Part shown: in pieces, positions 49,115 to 57,737 of the stretch
How positions within the stretch are numbered: position 1 is the stretch's first letter
How the letters are laid out: each line of letters begins with the position of its first letter
Assembly (NCBI GenBank): GCA_015067315.1
Contig: SVMR01000007.1
Coordinates: 1 to 64,000, forward strand
Direction of reading: 5' to 3'
From: Oscillospiraceae bacterium
GTDB lineage: Bacteria > Bacillota > Clostridia > Oscillospirales > Ruminococcaceae
DNA length: 64,000 nucleotides
The notes under the pieces: model-generated
What the model saw: only the letters and a program-made list of their open reading frames with translations
What the model was told of the DNA's origin: nothing
The model's database searches: none
Translations under genes and position numbers: made by a program

Positions 49115-49317
49115 CAGCTTTTTCAAAGTTCTATATTTCATATAATTGGAAGGTTTTTAATTTGTTGATTTTGCCCACAGGTTTTTAAGGATTTGTTGCA
49201 TTTTTACTGATTTTCACGTATATTATCTGTTTTTGCATCATTAAAACTGCTTATTTTGCAATTTTCCCTTCATTTTCGTGCAAAGACTGTTGTTTTTGAG
49301 CAGAGGACAGAGGCGCG

Positions 49318-49480
49318 GATTTTTGCGTGAGCGGGGGATTTTTTAACCGCCTGCGGTTAAAAAAGGCTGGGGGATTCTTTTGTAATTTTCCGGTATTTTA
49401 AGGAAGAATCCCTCCGTCATTTCCTGCGGAAATGCCACCTCCCTTTAACAAGGGAGGCTATTGCCTTCCGGGAATTTTTG
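49318..49480. repeat. Dispersed palindromic repeat block 16
   Basis: Contains TTTTTTAACCGCC..GGCGGTTAAAAAA-type hairpin in part, CATTTCCTGCGGAAATG and CTCCCTTTAACAAGGGAG. The gap from 49115 to 49317 is AT-rich with no other feature that I can see. Confidence 0.8.
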
Positions 49481-49533
49481 TTTTAGGTAATAATTCACAA
49501 AAATTCTGCGTAAAGTCTATGAAATGACACGGA

Positions 49534-49562
49534 TTGAAATTTTTATTTTCCGGTGTTATCAT
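49534..49562 (+). promoter_or_regulatory. Promoter of the MsmX-type ATPase gene
   Basis: TTGAAA and TATCAT with a 17-bp spacer and a TGT extension. It leaves a leader of about 180 nt before the main start codon. Confidence 0.5.
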
Positions 49563-49627
49563 TATAATAACTTATTGTATGCCGTTCTACTCCACCAAAT
49601 AGGCTGCATACATAAAAGAAGGAGGAT

Positions 49628-49759
49628 ATGTCAAAACCGCCCGACTCGCGGTGCGGCAGTGTGGAGACCTGCCGTAATGTCTTGTTCCGCTTTGCCGGAA
49701 AAGGCGAGGGATTTCGCCCGGATGGGGATTTCCCGGAGTCGTATTTATGGCAACTGTAA
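49628..49759 (+). CDS. Possible leader peptide of the MsmX-type gene (43 aa)
   Basis: An ATG only 4 nt after GAAGGAGG, a better binding site than that of the main gene, opens a 43-codon frame. It overlaps the first 13 bases of the ATPase gene. The peptide (MSKPPDSRCG...PESYLWQL) is not recognised. The same bases can form several hairpins (CGGCAG/CTGCCG, TTCCG/CGGAA, GGCGA/TCGCC). It may be a coupled leader ORF or a structured leader RNA that happens to be open. Confidence 0.4.
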   Translation: MSKPPDSRCGSVETCRNVLFRFAGKGEGFRPDGDFPESYLWQL

Positions 49760-50928
49760 CACTTAAAGACGTCAGAAAAGTTTATCCGTTCAACGGTGAT
49801 GACGCAAAAAAAATCAAAAAAGGCGAACCGCTTAAAACAAACCTTACCGTTCTTCCCGACGGTCTTCTTGCAGTTCACGATTTCAACCTTGACATCAAAG
49901 ATAAGGAATTCATCGTTCTTGTCGGACCTTCCGGCTGCGGAAAATCCACAACCCTTCGTATGATTGCAGGTCTTGAAGAAATTTCCGGCGGCGATCTTCT
50001 TATCGGTGACAAACGCATGAACGACGTTGCTCCGAAAGACCGCGATATCGCAATGGTCTTCCAGAACTATGCTCTTTATCCCCACATGACCGTTTATGAA
50101 AACCTTGCTTTTGCGCTTAAACTCCGCAAAACCCCGAAGGACGAAATCGACAGAAAAGTTAAGGAAGCCGCGGAAATCCTTGATATTACCCAATATCTCG
50201 GAAGAAAACCGAAGGCTCTTTCCGGCGGTCAGCGTCAGCGTGTTGCCATCGGCCGTGCAATCGTCCGCGATCCCCAGGTTATGCTTATGGACGAACCTCT
50301 TTCCAACCTTGACGCAAAACTCCGCAACCAGATGCGCGCGGAAATCATCAAACTCCGCCAGAAAATCAACACCACTTTTATCTATGTAACCCATGACCAG
50401 ACCGAAGCAATGACTCTCGGCGACAGAATCGTTATCATGAGCGACGGTTTTATCCAGCAGGTCGGAACTCCCCAGGAAGTTTTCAATCATCCTTACAACC
50501 TTTTTGTTGCGGGATTCATCGGTTCTCCTCAAATGAACTTCTTCGACGCAAAACTTCTTAAAAAAGACGGAGTTTATTCCGTTGTTCTTGACGGACATGA
50601 AGTTGTTCTTTCCGAAGAAAAACAGAAAGCTCTTGCCGAAAACGGAGTTGAAGAACAGGATATCACCCTCGGCGTCCGTCCGGAACATATCGTTCTTTCC
50701 GATAACGGCGTTTCCGCAGGCATTGACGTTTCCGAAATGATGGGTTCTTCCGTACATCTTCACGTTACCGCCGTCGGTCAGGACGTTATCGTAATCGTCA
50801 ACACCATGAATATGACCCCTTCCGAAGTTTCCGAACTCTGCGCAGGCAAAGAAGTTAAATTCGATTTTGGCGGAAACAACTGCCACGTTTTCAACAAGGA
50901 AACCGGCATTAACCTCGAAGCAAAATAA
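49747..50928 (+). CDS. MsmX/UgpC-type multi-sugar ABC transporter ATPase
   Basis: A 393-aa ATPase. Walker A is GPSGCGKST (about 58-66), the Q-loop is MVFQNYALYPHMTV, the signature LSGGQRQRVAIGRA, Walker B VMLMDEPLSNLD, and the switch HD is in VTHDQTEA. A C-terminal regulatory OB-type domain (about 240-390) follows. Residues 14-42 hold a short family-untypical insert (GDDAKKIKKGEPLKTN). It energises CUT1 permeases such as those at 45.7-47.5 kb, with which it is divergent. GGAG lies 8 nt before the ATG. Confidence 0.95.
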   Translation: MATVTLKDVRKVYPFNGDDAKKIKKGEPLKTNLTVLPDGLLAVHDFNLDIKDKEFIVLVGPSGCGKSTTLRMIAGLEEISGGDLLIGDKRMNDVAPKDRDIAMVFQNYALYPHMTVYENLAFALKLRKTPKDEIDRKVKEAAEILDITQYLGRKPKALSGGQRQRVAIGRAIVRDPQVMLMDEPLSNLDAKLRNQMRAEIIKLRQKINTTFIYVTHDQTEAMTLGDRIVIMSDGFIQQVGTPQEVFNHPYNLFVAGFIGSPQMNFFDAKLLKKDGVYSVVLDGHEVVLSEEKQKALAENGVEEQDITLGVRPEHIVLSDNGVSAGIDVSEMMGSSVHLHVTAVGQDVIVIVNTMNMTPSEVSELCAGKEVKFDFGGNNCHVFNKETGINLEAK

Positions 50929-50940
50929 TCTTTGCATAAC

Positions 50941-50970
50941 AAAAAAGACCGCCCAACGGGCGGTTCTTTT
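50941..50970 (+). terminator. Rho-independent terminator
   Basis: AGACCGCCC, loop AAC, GGGCGGTTCT and a T-run after the ATPase gene; the A-run also allows use by the converging peptidase gene. Confidence 0.9.
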
Positions 50971-50976
50971 TTTATT

Positions 50977-51885
50977 TTAAATTGTTTTTAAAAATTTTAT
51001 GATTCCTTCTGTGAGCACCGCGATGTTGCGTTCGTCCATAATGGTGTCACGGGGTGTATGTATTCTGTCCATATAAAGTCCGAGTTTTGACTTCTTGAAA
51101 GCGGCAACGCCGATATTCTTCTTGAAATTCTTTTGGTCGGAAGGGTAATATACAAACTTCGATTTTTCGATGAGCACGTTTTTTTCCGTAACGTCAGCGA
51201 AGGCGGCTTTAATGTTCTCAAAATGTTCCGGGAAGGCTTTTTTATTAAGAATAAGCATCAGATAATCTCCGTCGGAAACGCAGTCAAAGTTGATGAGGAG
51301 TTTATCTTTCATAACCTTCTTATGTTCCTTTGCAAAGGTTGAAGAGCCGAAAAGCCCCTTTTCCTCGTTATCGAAGAAAACGAAGCAGCTTTGAGCACGT
51401 TCTTCCTCCGTCATGGCGTTCATAAGCTCGATAAGGGTTATGACACCGGAGGTGTTGTCGTTAACGGTGTGTTTGTTGGCGGGACCAAGTATCATAAGGA
51501 ACAAAATTGCCCAGTAGGTGATTAGAGTGAACAGGGCTGTGGCGTTTGAATCATCGAAAAGATAGCCCGCAGCACCGCCAACAACGGAACCGATTATCAG
51601 CATCGGAATTACGAGCACAAAGGTATAGAGGACGGATACCAAAACACTTTTCGGCATTATGAAATTGGGTATCGGCATTACGGCGCAGGTATCGTAATGG
51701 GCGCCGAAAACCACCTTTGCGGTATCCGGATTTCCTATAACTATGTTGCGGCTGTAGCCGATGGCGTCCTCTTCCACCTTAATTTCCGGAAAATGAGCAC
51801 GGAGATATTCGATGAAAGCGGTTTTTTGCTTCCTTGTTTTGCGAACCTGGTATTTTTCGAGGATCTCTTCTGAAATCGAGGTCAT
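50977..51885 (-). CDS. M28-type metallopeptidase with two inserted membrane spans
   Basis: A 302-aa zinc peptidase. Metal ligands in order: GAHYDT (about 61-66), VNDNTSG (about 143-149), DNEEKGLFGS (catalytic and metal Glu), FDCVSDGD and HTPRDT near the C-terminus. Between the first and second ligand lie two strong membrane spans (about 80-135), unusual for M28, so the active site probably sits at the membrane. AAAGAG precedes the ATG. The coding sequence is unusually rich in GTG-CTC (word TGAGCAC four times). Substrate unknown. Confidence 0.85.
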   Translation of the reverse strand: MTSISEEILEKYQVRKTRKQKTAFIEYLRAHFPEIKVEEDAIGYSRNIVIGNPDTAKVVFGAHYDTCAVMPIPNFIMPKSVLVSVLYTFVLVIPMLIIGSVVGGAAGYLFDDSNATALFTLITYWAILFLMILGPANKHTVNDNTSGVITLIELMNAMTEEERAQSCFVFFDNEEKGLFGSSTFAKEHKKVMKDKLLINFDCVSDGDYLMLILNKKAFPEHFENIKAAFADVTEKNVLIEKSKFVYYPSDQKNFKKNIGVAAFKKSKLGLYMDRIHTPRDTIMDERNIAVLTEGIIKFLKTI

Positions 51886-51904
51886 TTTATCATCTCTTTT
51901 CGTA

Positions 51905-51942
51905 AAAAACGGGCGGCCGCACAGGGCCGCCCCTACATTTGA
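51905..51942. repeat. Dispersed repeat block 17
   Basis: GGGCGGCCGCACAGGGCCGCCC followed by CTACATTT, a variant of the GGGCGACC/GGTCGCCC module, between the two peptidase genes. Confidence 0.75.
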
Positions 51943-51945
51943 AAA

Positions 51946-53331
51946 TTAAAATTCAACTTCCTGGAGGCGGATAAGGGTTGCGATATAGATTTTGAGCGCT
52001 TCGAGCATGAATTCGACGGAAGCACCTTCGTCAACGCAATGAACCGCGCCGACCCATTCGGGCATGGGTCTTTCCGGATGCTCGGGTCCGAAGGAAACAG
52101 CGTTCGGGAAGTCGCGGGCATAGGTTCCGCCGCCCATGGTGTAAAGTTCGGCGTTTTCGCCGGTGATTTCGTTGTAGGTGTTGATGCAGGTCCGAATCTC
52201 CGCGGAGTCCGGTTCGATATAGAAAGGCTCCATTTCGGCAACGGTTTCGCAGACGCAGTGCTCACCGAATTTTTCGTTGATTGCCGCGGTGATCTGAGCA
52301 CCGGAGGTATTGGTGGGATAGCGGCTGTCGAGGCTCTGGAAGAATTTTCCGTCCCTGATTCCGATGATTCCGCCGACTATTGTAAGGGGAGAGAACTTTT
52401 TGTCGTCCGCATCGACGCCGATTCCGGTTCCGTAGGGGCAGGAATGGAGAGCTTTGAGCACGGAGAGATATTCCGCTTCCGCTTCGGAGCAAAGGTTGTT
52501 GTCAAGGATATAATTTACAAGCACGCCAATGGCGTTTACGGTGCCTTCGGGCATGGATGCGTGTCCGGATTTGCCGGAAGCGCTTATTGTGATGAATCCG
52601 TCTTTTGCGGAAACTTCAATGTTTTCCGCCTTTTCCGGAAAGGCTCCGCTGCATTTGAGCACGGCGGTTGCTTTATCCGGAATTACGTTGAATGCCATTC
52701 CGCCTTCAATGCTCACGATTTTTTCCGGAGCGCATTTTGAATAAATCATGCCCTGGTAAATTCCCTTTTCGCCGTTGCAGACCGGGAAGTTTGAATCCGG
52801 GCTGAATGCAAAAGCCGGCGCGGGATAGTTTTTGAGATAGTACTGAACGTCGCCCATTCCGGTTTCCTCATTTGCGCCGAGAAGAGCGCGGACGGAATAG
52901 CAAAGAGGGATATTTTTTTCTTTAAGATATTTGAGGGCATAGAGGCAGACAACGCTTGGACCTTTGTCATCCATAACGCCGCGGCCGATTATATAACCGT
53001 CCTTTTCCCACATTTCGAAAGGAGATTTTGTCCAGCCTTCGCCCACGGGAACAACGTCCAGATGGGTTACGGTTGCGATATATTTTTCCTTGTTTTCGCC
53101 GGGAAGTTCGGCATAGCCGATATAGTTTTCGCAGTTTTTGGTTTCAAGACCCAGTTCGGAAGCAATTTTGAGACCCAGTTCAAGGGCTTTTTTCGGTTCT
53201 TTGCCGAAGGGGGCATCCTCCTCCGGTTCGCCTTCGATGCTTGGAACGGCAACAAGGCGGGCAATATCCCGGAGGATATTTTCTTTGTTTTCCTCGATGA
53301 AAAGGTCTATGTCTTTAAGGTTGATTTCCAT
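51946..53331 (-). CDS. Dipeptidase PepV-type (M20 family, Sapep)
   Basis: A 461-aa M20 metallopeptidase. Metal and catalytic residues: THLDVVP (about 89-95), GRGVMDDKGP (about 115-124), ANEETGMGD (catalytic Glu) and the C-terminal MGGGTYAR. The N-terminal FGKEPKKALELGLKIASELG region is typical of the dipeptidase PepV/Sapep group rather than of DapE or PepT. It hydrolyses dipeptides in the cytoplasm. AAAGGAG precedes the ATG. The TGAGCAC word occurs four times in the gene. Confidence 0.93.
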   Translation of the reverse strand: MEINLKDIDLFIEENKENILRDIARLVAVPSIEGEPEEDAPFGKEPKKALELGLKIASELGLETKNCENYIGYAELPGENKEKYIATVTHLDVVPVGEGWTKSPFEMWEKDGYIIGRGVMDDKGPSVVCLYALKYLKEKNIPLCYSVRALLGANEETGMGDVQYYLKNYPAPAFAFSPDSNFPVCNGEKGIYQGMIYSKCAPEKIVSIEGGMAFNVIPDKATAVLKCSGAFPEKAENIEVSAKDGFITISASGKSGHASMPEGTVNAIGVLVNYILDNNLCSEAEAEYLSVLKALHSCPYGTGIGVDADDKKFSPLTIVGGIIGIRDGKFFQSLDSRYPTNTSGAQITAAINEKFGEHCVCETVAEMEPFYIEPDSAEIRTCINTYNEITGENAELYTMGGGTYARDFPNAVSFGPEHPERPMPEWVGAVHCVDEGASVEFMLEALKIYIATLIRLQEVEF

Positions 53332-53407
53332 TTTTATAAAATCTCCTTTCGGTTTTTTCCATAGTTAAAGTATAACCGTTTTTCGGTGAAGGTCAAGTGG
53401 GGGGAAA

Positions 53408-53710
53408 GAAAAATGCATAATGCAAAGTGTAAAATTAAGGGGCGGATTTTGTACGCCAGTTTTTTAGTAAGAAAGGCCCCCTTGTCAAAGGGGGCTGTCA
53501 CGCATTTATGAACAGGTGCGTGACTGGGGGATTCTTTTCAGCCTCCCCTATTAGGGGAGGTGTCACCGTAGGTGACGGAAGGGTGGTTCTGCAAAACCAA
53601 TGTAGGGGCGACCTACCCCAAGGGTACTTCCTCGCACTTCGTGCTCAGGGCGCTATGCGGTCGCCCGTTTTTTATTGGAATCATCTGTTTAATGTAGGGC
53701 GGGGGCATTT
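53408..53710. repeat. Dispersed palindromic repeat block 18, with a nested insertion
   Basis: Contains GCATAATGCAA, CCCCCTTGTCAAAGGGGG, CAGTCACG/CGTGACTG, CCTCCCCTATTAGGGGAGG, GTCACCGTAGGTGAC, and GTAGGGGCGACC. The last module's two halves are separated by about 50 bp (53615-53664) of other sequence before GGTCGCCCG resumes. It ends in GTAGGGCGGGGGC beside the next gene's stop. Confidence 0.85.
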
Positions 53711-54832
53711 TCAGAAAATTTCAGATTTTGCTTTTATCAGTTCGATTATTTCTTTTTCGTTTTCGATTTCGGAAGAATAGGGATAGGTTTTCACGGTTTT
53801 TTCGAAAACCTCGAGGCATTTTTGCGCCATTGTGATGTTTTTGAGATAGAGAAGCTGGTAGGCATATGCAAGGCGGCGGCGGGAAACATAGTTTGCGGTT
53901 GCTTTTATGTATTTATCCAGTTCCCTTGTATAAAGGGCGTTTATTTCTTCCGGAGCCGCTCCGCGGAAAATCCGAAGGAAAAGAAGTTCGCAGGAAAGTT
54001 CGTTCCGATGAAGACCCAAAAGTCCCGGCGCATGGAGCATATAATTTGCAACCGTTTCCGCCTTTTCAAAATCGTGGATGTCGAAATAATAATTGTATTT
54101 CATAACGCCGACGGTGCAGACCATCGGATCGAAAAGATCTTCGCCGCTTGGAACAAAAAACCATTCCTCCGGCATATTTTTATAGCGTTCGCCTTTCGAA
54201 ATAAGTCCGTTTACGTAAAGCTGGAGCCAGAAAGCCCGGAGAGCGGAAGGGTTTTTTCCGAGAACAAGGGCGTTGTTTCCGTCGTTGGAAATTCCGTTTA
54301 CCCGAAGGGGGATTCCGTTAAGAAGGACGTTTCCGAAACCGACCGCGCAAAGAATTCCGGAAAAAAGCGCGGCGAAGCTTCCTTTTTCCGCAATAGCAAA
54401 GAGAAGAAAGAAAAGAACCGCGGAAAGGAAGTTGAAAATACAGCCGCCGAAATTATAGAGAGCTGTTGGAAGATCTTCCTTCCAGGGGGGCGGCATCATA
54501 AGGCATTGACCGCCGGTTCCGACGATATTATAGAGCTTTATCCGGAGTTTTCCGTCTTTTTTAATGAACATAAAGCTTCCGATACGGAAGGATATGAATT
54601 TATATCCGGTTAAAAGACCGAAAACAAGATGACCGAATTCATGGATAACCGATTGGATCAAGTATGCGGCGAGGATAAGAACCATGCAGAAAAACATCTG
54701 CAGAGCAAAATCCCCCGGCGTTCCGAAGAATTTTTCCGGATCCGATGAAAGAACCACGAAAATTCCGCAAAGTACGCCCACCGCAAGATAGAGAATGAAC
54801 GCTATTGTATTACCGCTTTTTTTGTTTTTCAA
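53711..54832 (-). CDS. M50-type (site-2 protease family) membrane metalloprotease with helical C-terminus
   Basis: A 373-aa protein. Spans at about 10-28 and 43-75, the second carrying the zinc motif HEFGH; further spans lie at about 125-170. LLNGIPLRVNGISNDG supplies the NxxP...DG motif of site-2 proteases. The last about 170 residues are soluble and helical with a TPR-like look. It may cleave membrane-bound regulators, or serve as a non-regulatory peptidase. No partner gene adjoins. Confidence 0.85.
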   Translation of the reverse strand: MKNKKSGNTIAFILYLAVGVLCGIFVVLSSDPEKFFGTPGDFALQMFFCMVLILAAYLIQSVIHEFGHLVFGLLTGYKFISFRIGSFMFIKKDGKLRIKLYNIVGTGGQCLMMPPPWKEDLPTALYNFGGCIFNFLSAVLFFLLFAIAEKGSFAALFSGILCAVGFGNVLLNGIPLRVNGISNDGNNALVLGKNPSALRAFWLQLYVNGLISKGERYKNMPEEWFFVPSGEDLFDPMVCTVGVMKYNYYFDIHDFEKAETVANYMLHAPGLLGLHRNELSCELLFLRIFRGAAPEEINALYTRELDKYIKATANYVSRRRLAYAYQLLYLKNITMAQKCLEVFEKTVKTYPYSSEIENEKEIIELIKAKSEIF

Positions 54833-54920
54833 AAAAAACGCCTCCTTTTATAAATACATTATATAATAAAGCGGAAGGGAAAATAAAGACGGAATGTAAA
54901 TTTTGGGGATAAATATTTTG

Positions 54921-54949
54921 TTGACAGAGTGCTTTTTCGGTGATATAAC
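54921..54949 (+). promoter_or_regulatory. Promoter of the YbaK-like gene
   Basis: TTGACA and TATAAC with a 17-bp spacer, 37 bp before the start codon. Confidence 0.75.
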
Positions 54950-54986
54950 CGTTTTATAAAAAGCTTTCCGGGAGGGATTTTTAAAA

Positions 54987-55457
54987 ATGGCTATCGAAAA
55001 AGTAAGGGAATATTTCAGAAAATTCGGAATAGAGGACAAAATTCTTGAATTTGATGTTTCTTCCGCAACAGTTGAACTTGCGGCGGCGGCGCTTGGCTGT
55101 GAAGGAAAGCGAATTGCAAAAACCCTTTCGTTTACGGTCGGGGAAAAACCGATTTTGATCGTTGCCGCAGGCGACGCAAAAATCGCCAACCCCAAATATA
55201 AGGCAAAATTCGGCACAAAGGCCGTTATGCTTTCCTATGACGACGCGGAAAAACTTATCGGTCATGCTGTCGGCGGAGTTTGTCCCTTTGCGGTAAACGA
55301 AGGCGTTGCGGTATATCTCGACGAATCCCTTAAAAGATTCGAAACGGTTTTTCCCGCCTGCGGAAGCAGCAACAGCGCCATTGAACTTTCAATTCCGGAA
55401 CTTGAAAAATATTCCGGATTTTCGGAATGGATCGACGTTTGCAAGGATTGGGAATAA
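54987..55457 (+). CDS. YbaK/EbsC-type aminoacyl-tRNA deacylase
   Basis: A 156-aa editing domain. The conserved lysine is in RIAKTLSF (about 42-49), followed by ILIVAAGDAKI and the GGVCPFAV loop, as in the YbaK/ProX superfamily. Members hydrolyse mischarged Cys- or Ala-tRNA. GGGAGGG lies 11 nt before the ATG. It has its own promoter; a repeat block rather than a simple terminator follows. Confidence 0.92.
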   Translation: MAIEKVREYFRKFGIEDKILEFDVSSATVELAAAALGCEGKRIAKTLSFTVGEKPILIVAAGDAKIANPKYKAKFGTKAVMLSYDDAEKLIGHAVGGVCPFAVNEGVAVYLDESLKRFETVFPACGSSNSAIELSIPELEKYSGFSEWIDVCKDWE

Positions 55458-55467
55458 ATCCTGGGCA

Positions 55468-55915
55468 AAAAGACCGGGGATTCTTTTCAGCCTCCCCTAT
55501 TAGGGGAGGTGTCACCGCAGGTGACGGAAGGGTGGTTCTGTTTTTTGCGGAACGCGTAGAGGTTTATTGAAACAATGTAGGGGCGGATATTATCCGCCCG
55601 TTTTTTATAAAAAAGGCCCCCTTGCCTAAATGTGGCTGTCACGCATTTATAAACAGGTGCGTGACTGGGGGATTCTGTATAGATTATCGGCTGGATTTAA
55701 TTAAATAGGATTTACACCCTTTCGTCTTTTGCCTTCGACAAAATCCAGCTCCCTTTGCACAAGGGAGCCTGCCCTCCGGTTTTTTTGTTTGGAGATACGG
55801 ATTCTTCGCTTCGCTCAGAATGACATTGGTCTGTCATTACGAGCCTTCGCAGAAGGCGTGACAATCCGTTCCCCATTAAAAAACATTTTGCATTAAAAAA
55901 GCACCCGCAAGGGTG
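55468..55915. repeat. Dispersed palindromic repeat block 19
   Basis: Contains CCTCCCCTATTAGGGGAGG, GTCACCGCAGGTGAC, GTAGGGGCGGATATTATCCGCCC, CAGGTGCGTGACTGG, a TTCGCTTCGCTCAGAATGACA / GCCTTCGCAGAAGGC module, and at the right end AAAAGCACCC-GCAA-GGGTGCTTTT, which can terminate the converging phosphoesterase gene. Confidence 0.85.
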
Positions 55916-55921
55916 CTTTTT

Positions 55922-56755
55922 TCAGACTATGTCGATTATTACAAGTTCCGGGCGGTTGAAAATCCGGGGAACGGGGTTTGATTCCTTTGCAAGACCGCGG
56001 CTTACTATCATTGCCGTTCCGTCTTTTTCATAAAAACCGCCGGCATATTTCGGGAAGATTCCTTCGCCGGGACAATAAAGCCCGTTGAGCAGACCGGGGA
56101 TTCTCCATTGTCCGCCATGAGCATGACCGCAGAGAACAAGATCGAAACCGAGTTCGGTATAATGCTCAAAATTTTCCGGGCGGTGGATTAAAAGCACGTT
56201 GAAGGATTCTTCAAAATGATAATTTCCGGAAACTTCGCGGATATGTTCAAGCTGTTCGCTTAAATTTCCATAGGCGCTTGTATCGTCAAAACCGTAGATA
56301 TCCGGTGTTCCGCTTGTCATGGAAACTGCCGCTTTTGTATGGGTTCCGTCAAGAACCCGGATTCCGCAGGAAGCGACGATTTCCTTATAATAATCAAGTT
56401 TTTCGTGCCTTACCTCATGGTTTCCGGAGATATAGTAACATTCGAATTCCGCGCCGAGAGCCTTCAGCGCGGTGACTGCATTTTCGTCCGGCATCTTTCT
56501 GCTGTCGAAGATATCCCCGCCGAAAAGAACCGCGTCCGGATTTTGAGCACGGACCGCTTTTATAAGGTCGCTCTGGTCGCTTCCGCCATAGGTGCAGGAA
56601 TGCAGATCCGTTATCAAAGCTATGCGGAAAGGGGTTTCGCTCTTCGGATTTTCGATTTCGTAATGCACGGTTTTTAACCTTGAATCAATCGCGAGCACCA
56701 CGAAAGCAAGGGAAAGAGCGATTATGAGCACCATTAGAAAAAATTTTTTGTTCAT
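55922..56755 (-). CDS. Membrane-anchored metallophosphoesterase (YkuE-like)
   Basis: A 277-aa protein with an N-terminal span (about residues 4-22) and a calcineurin-type phosphoesterase domain. Metal motifs in order: DLHS (about 49-52), GGDIFD (about 78-83), GNHE (about 113-116), HRPE and CGHAHGGQ. This set and the membrane anchor match YkuE-like enzymes, some of which act on UDP-diacylglucosamine or similar lipids; the substrate here is unknown. ATG 56755 has AGAGGA upstream. Confidence 0.9.
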   Translation of the reverse strand: MNKKFFLMVLIIALSLAFVVLAIDSRLKTVHYEIENPKSETPFRIALITDLHSCTYGGSDQSDLIKAVRAQNPDAVLFGGDIFDSRKMPDENAVTALKALGAEFECYYISGNHEVRHEKLDYYKEIVASCGIRVLDGTHTKAAVSMTSGTPDIYGFDDTSAYGNLSEQLEHIREVSGNYHFEESFNVLLIHRPENFEHYTELGFDLVLCGHAHGGQWRIPGLLNGLYCPGEGIFPKYAGGFYEKDGTAMIVSRGLAKESNPVPRIFNRPELVIIDIV

Positions 56756-56783
56756 TGAAAAATCCTCTTGAGGTTGGTCGGCT

Positions 56784-57002
56784 TTATTCCTCCGGATCGC
56801 CGATATAGGTGAAGCGCTGATATGTTTTTCCGTCCCGCTCGACGGTTTCTTCCCACATTGAAGCGGGGCGGACCCAAAGACCGAATTCCCCATAGAGGGC
56901 GCGGTAAACAACCATTTCCTCAAGGGTTTCGCTGTGTTTTGCCGTTCCGATTACTTCATATTCGTTGCCTTTGAAATGGCGGTATTTTCCGGGTTTTATC
57001 AT
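56784..57002 (-). CDS. DUF1653 protein (72 aa)
   Basis: A 72-aa protein fully covered by the DUF1653 pattern: GKYRHFKGNEYEVIGTAKHSETLEEMVVYRALYG in short blocks, then WVRPASMWEETV. It is a small beta-barrel-like fold of unknown function. It lies 28 bp before the phosphoesterase gene on the same strand, probably in one transcript with the CPBP gene upstream (21 bp away). Confidence 0.92.
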   Translation of the reverse strand: MIKPGKYRHFKGNEYEVIGTAKHSETLEEMVVYRALYGEFGLWVRPASMWEETVERDGKTYQRFTYIGDPEE

Positions 57003-57023
57003 TTTGAAAACTCCTTTTTTAAA

Positions 57024-57689
57024 TTATTTTAAAAGAATAAATCCCACTGTGTTTATTCCGAAATTCGCGAACATATGCACAAACCAGGAGGTATAAACCG
57101 AACCTGTTTTTTCGTTAAGGCGGTTAAAAACAATTCCGCCGGCAAAAAGCCCGAAAAGGGCAAGGGCAAAAACCGGAAGGCTGAACCAGCCGAGCATCAT
57201 CGCGGTATGATAGAGAGAAAAAGCTCCGGCGCTGAAAATATATGCGAATTTTCTTCCGGAAAGATTTTTTGCGTTATGGAAAACGAAACCCCGGAAGAAA
57301 AATTCTTCAAGAAGGGAATTCGCAAAGGAAATATAGAGCGAAACGAAAAGAAAATTTTCTTTTGTGACGCCGGCGTTTTCCGAAAGGGAACCGGCAATTT
57401 TTGAAAAATCAATTATTCCCGAAAGGGCAAAATATCCGCCGGTTATGATAAGATAGATTCCCGCGCCGAGAAGAAGCGCCGTTTTTAAGCCGCTTTTGCT
57501 GAATCTGAGGAAGGAAGTTAAATCCGTTTCCTTGAAAAAGCGGGCAAAAAGAAGCGGAATTATCAGAAAAACCGCAATTTTAACGGCGGATTTTGCGGCA
57601 TAGCCGGGCATTATCACGCCGTCGGTGAACGCCATTATTCCGCAGGCGAGGATTACTGCGGCGATGAAATATAAAAGCCGTTTTTTCAA
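57024..57689 (-). CDS. CPBP family intramembrane metalloprotease
   Basis: A 221-aa membrane protein with about seven spans. The CPBP (Abi) motifs are present: LLEEFFFRGF (EExxxR, about 125-134), SLYHTAM (histidine in the next span) and WFVHMFAN. Such proteins include Rce1-like proteases and bacteriocin-immunity proteins. I chose TTG 57689 (MKKRLLYF) because AGAGGTG lies upstream; the longer frame starts inside repeat sequence. Role here unknown. Confidence 0.88.
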   Translation of the reverse strand: MKKRLLYFIAAVILACGIMAFTDGVIMPGYAAKSAVKIAVFLIIPLLFARFFKETDLTSFLRFSKSGLKTALLLGAGIYLIITGGYFALSGIIDFSKIAGSLSENAGVTKENFLFVSLYISFANSLLEEFFFRGFVFHNAKNLSGRKFAYIFSAGAFSLYHTAMMLGWFSLPVFALALFGLFAGGIVFNRLNEKTGSVYTSWFVHMFANFGINTVGFILLK

Positions 57690-57737
57690 AAAAGCGGTCA
57701 CCTCTTTTTTAACAGGTATAATATTATTGGTAAATTC

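Noticed and set aside
47611..49188. 525-codon open frame on the plus strand
   Set aside because: Antisense to the sugar-binding lipoprotein gene, which has a signal peptide, binding site, promoter and operator.
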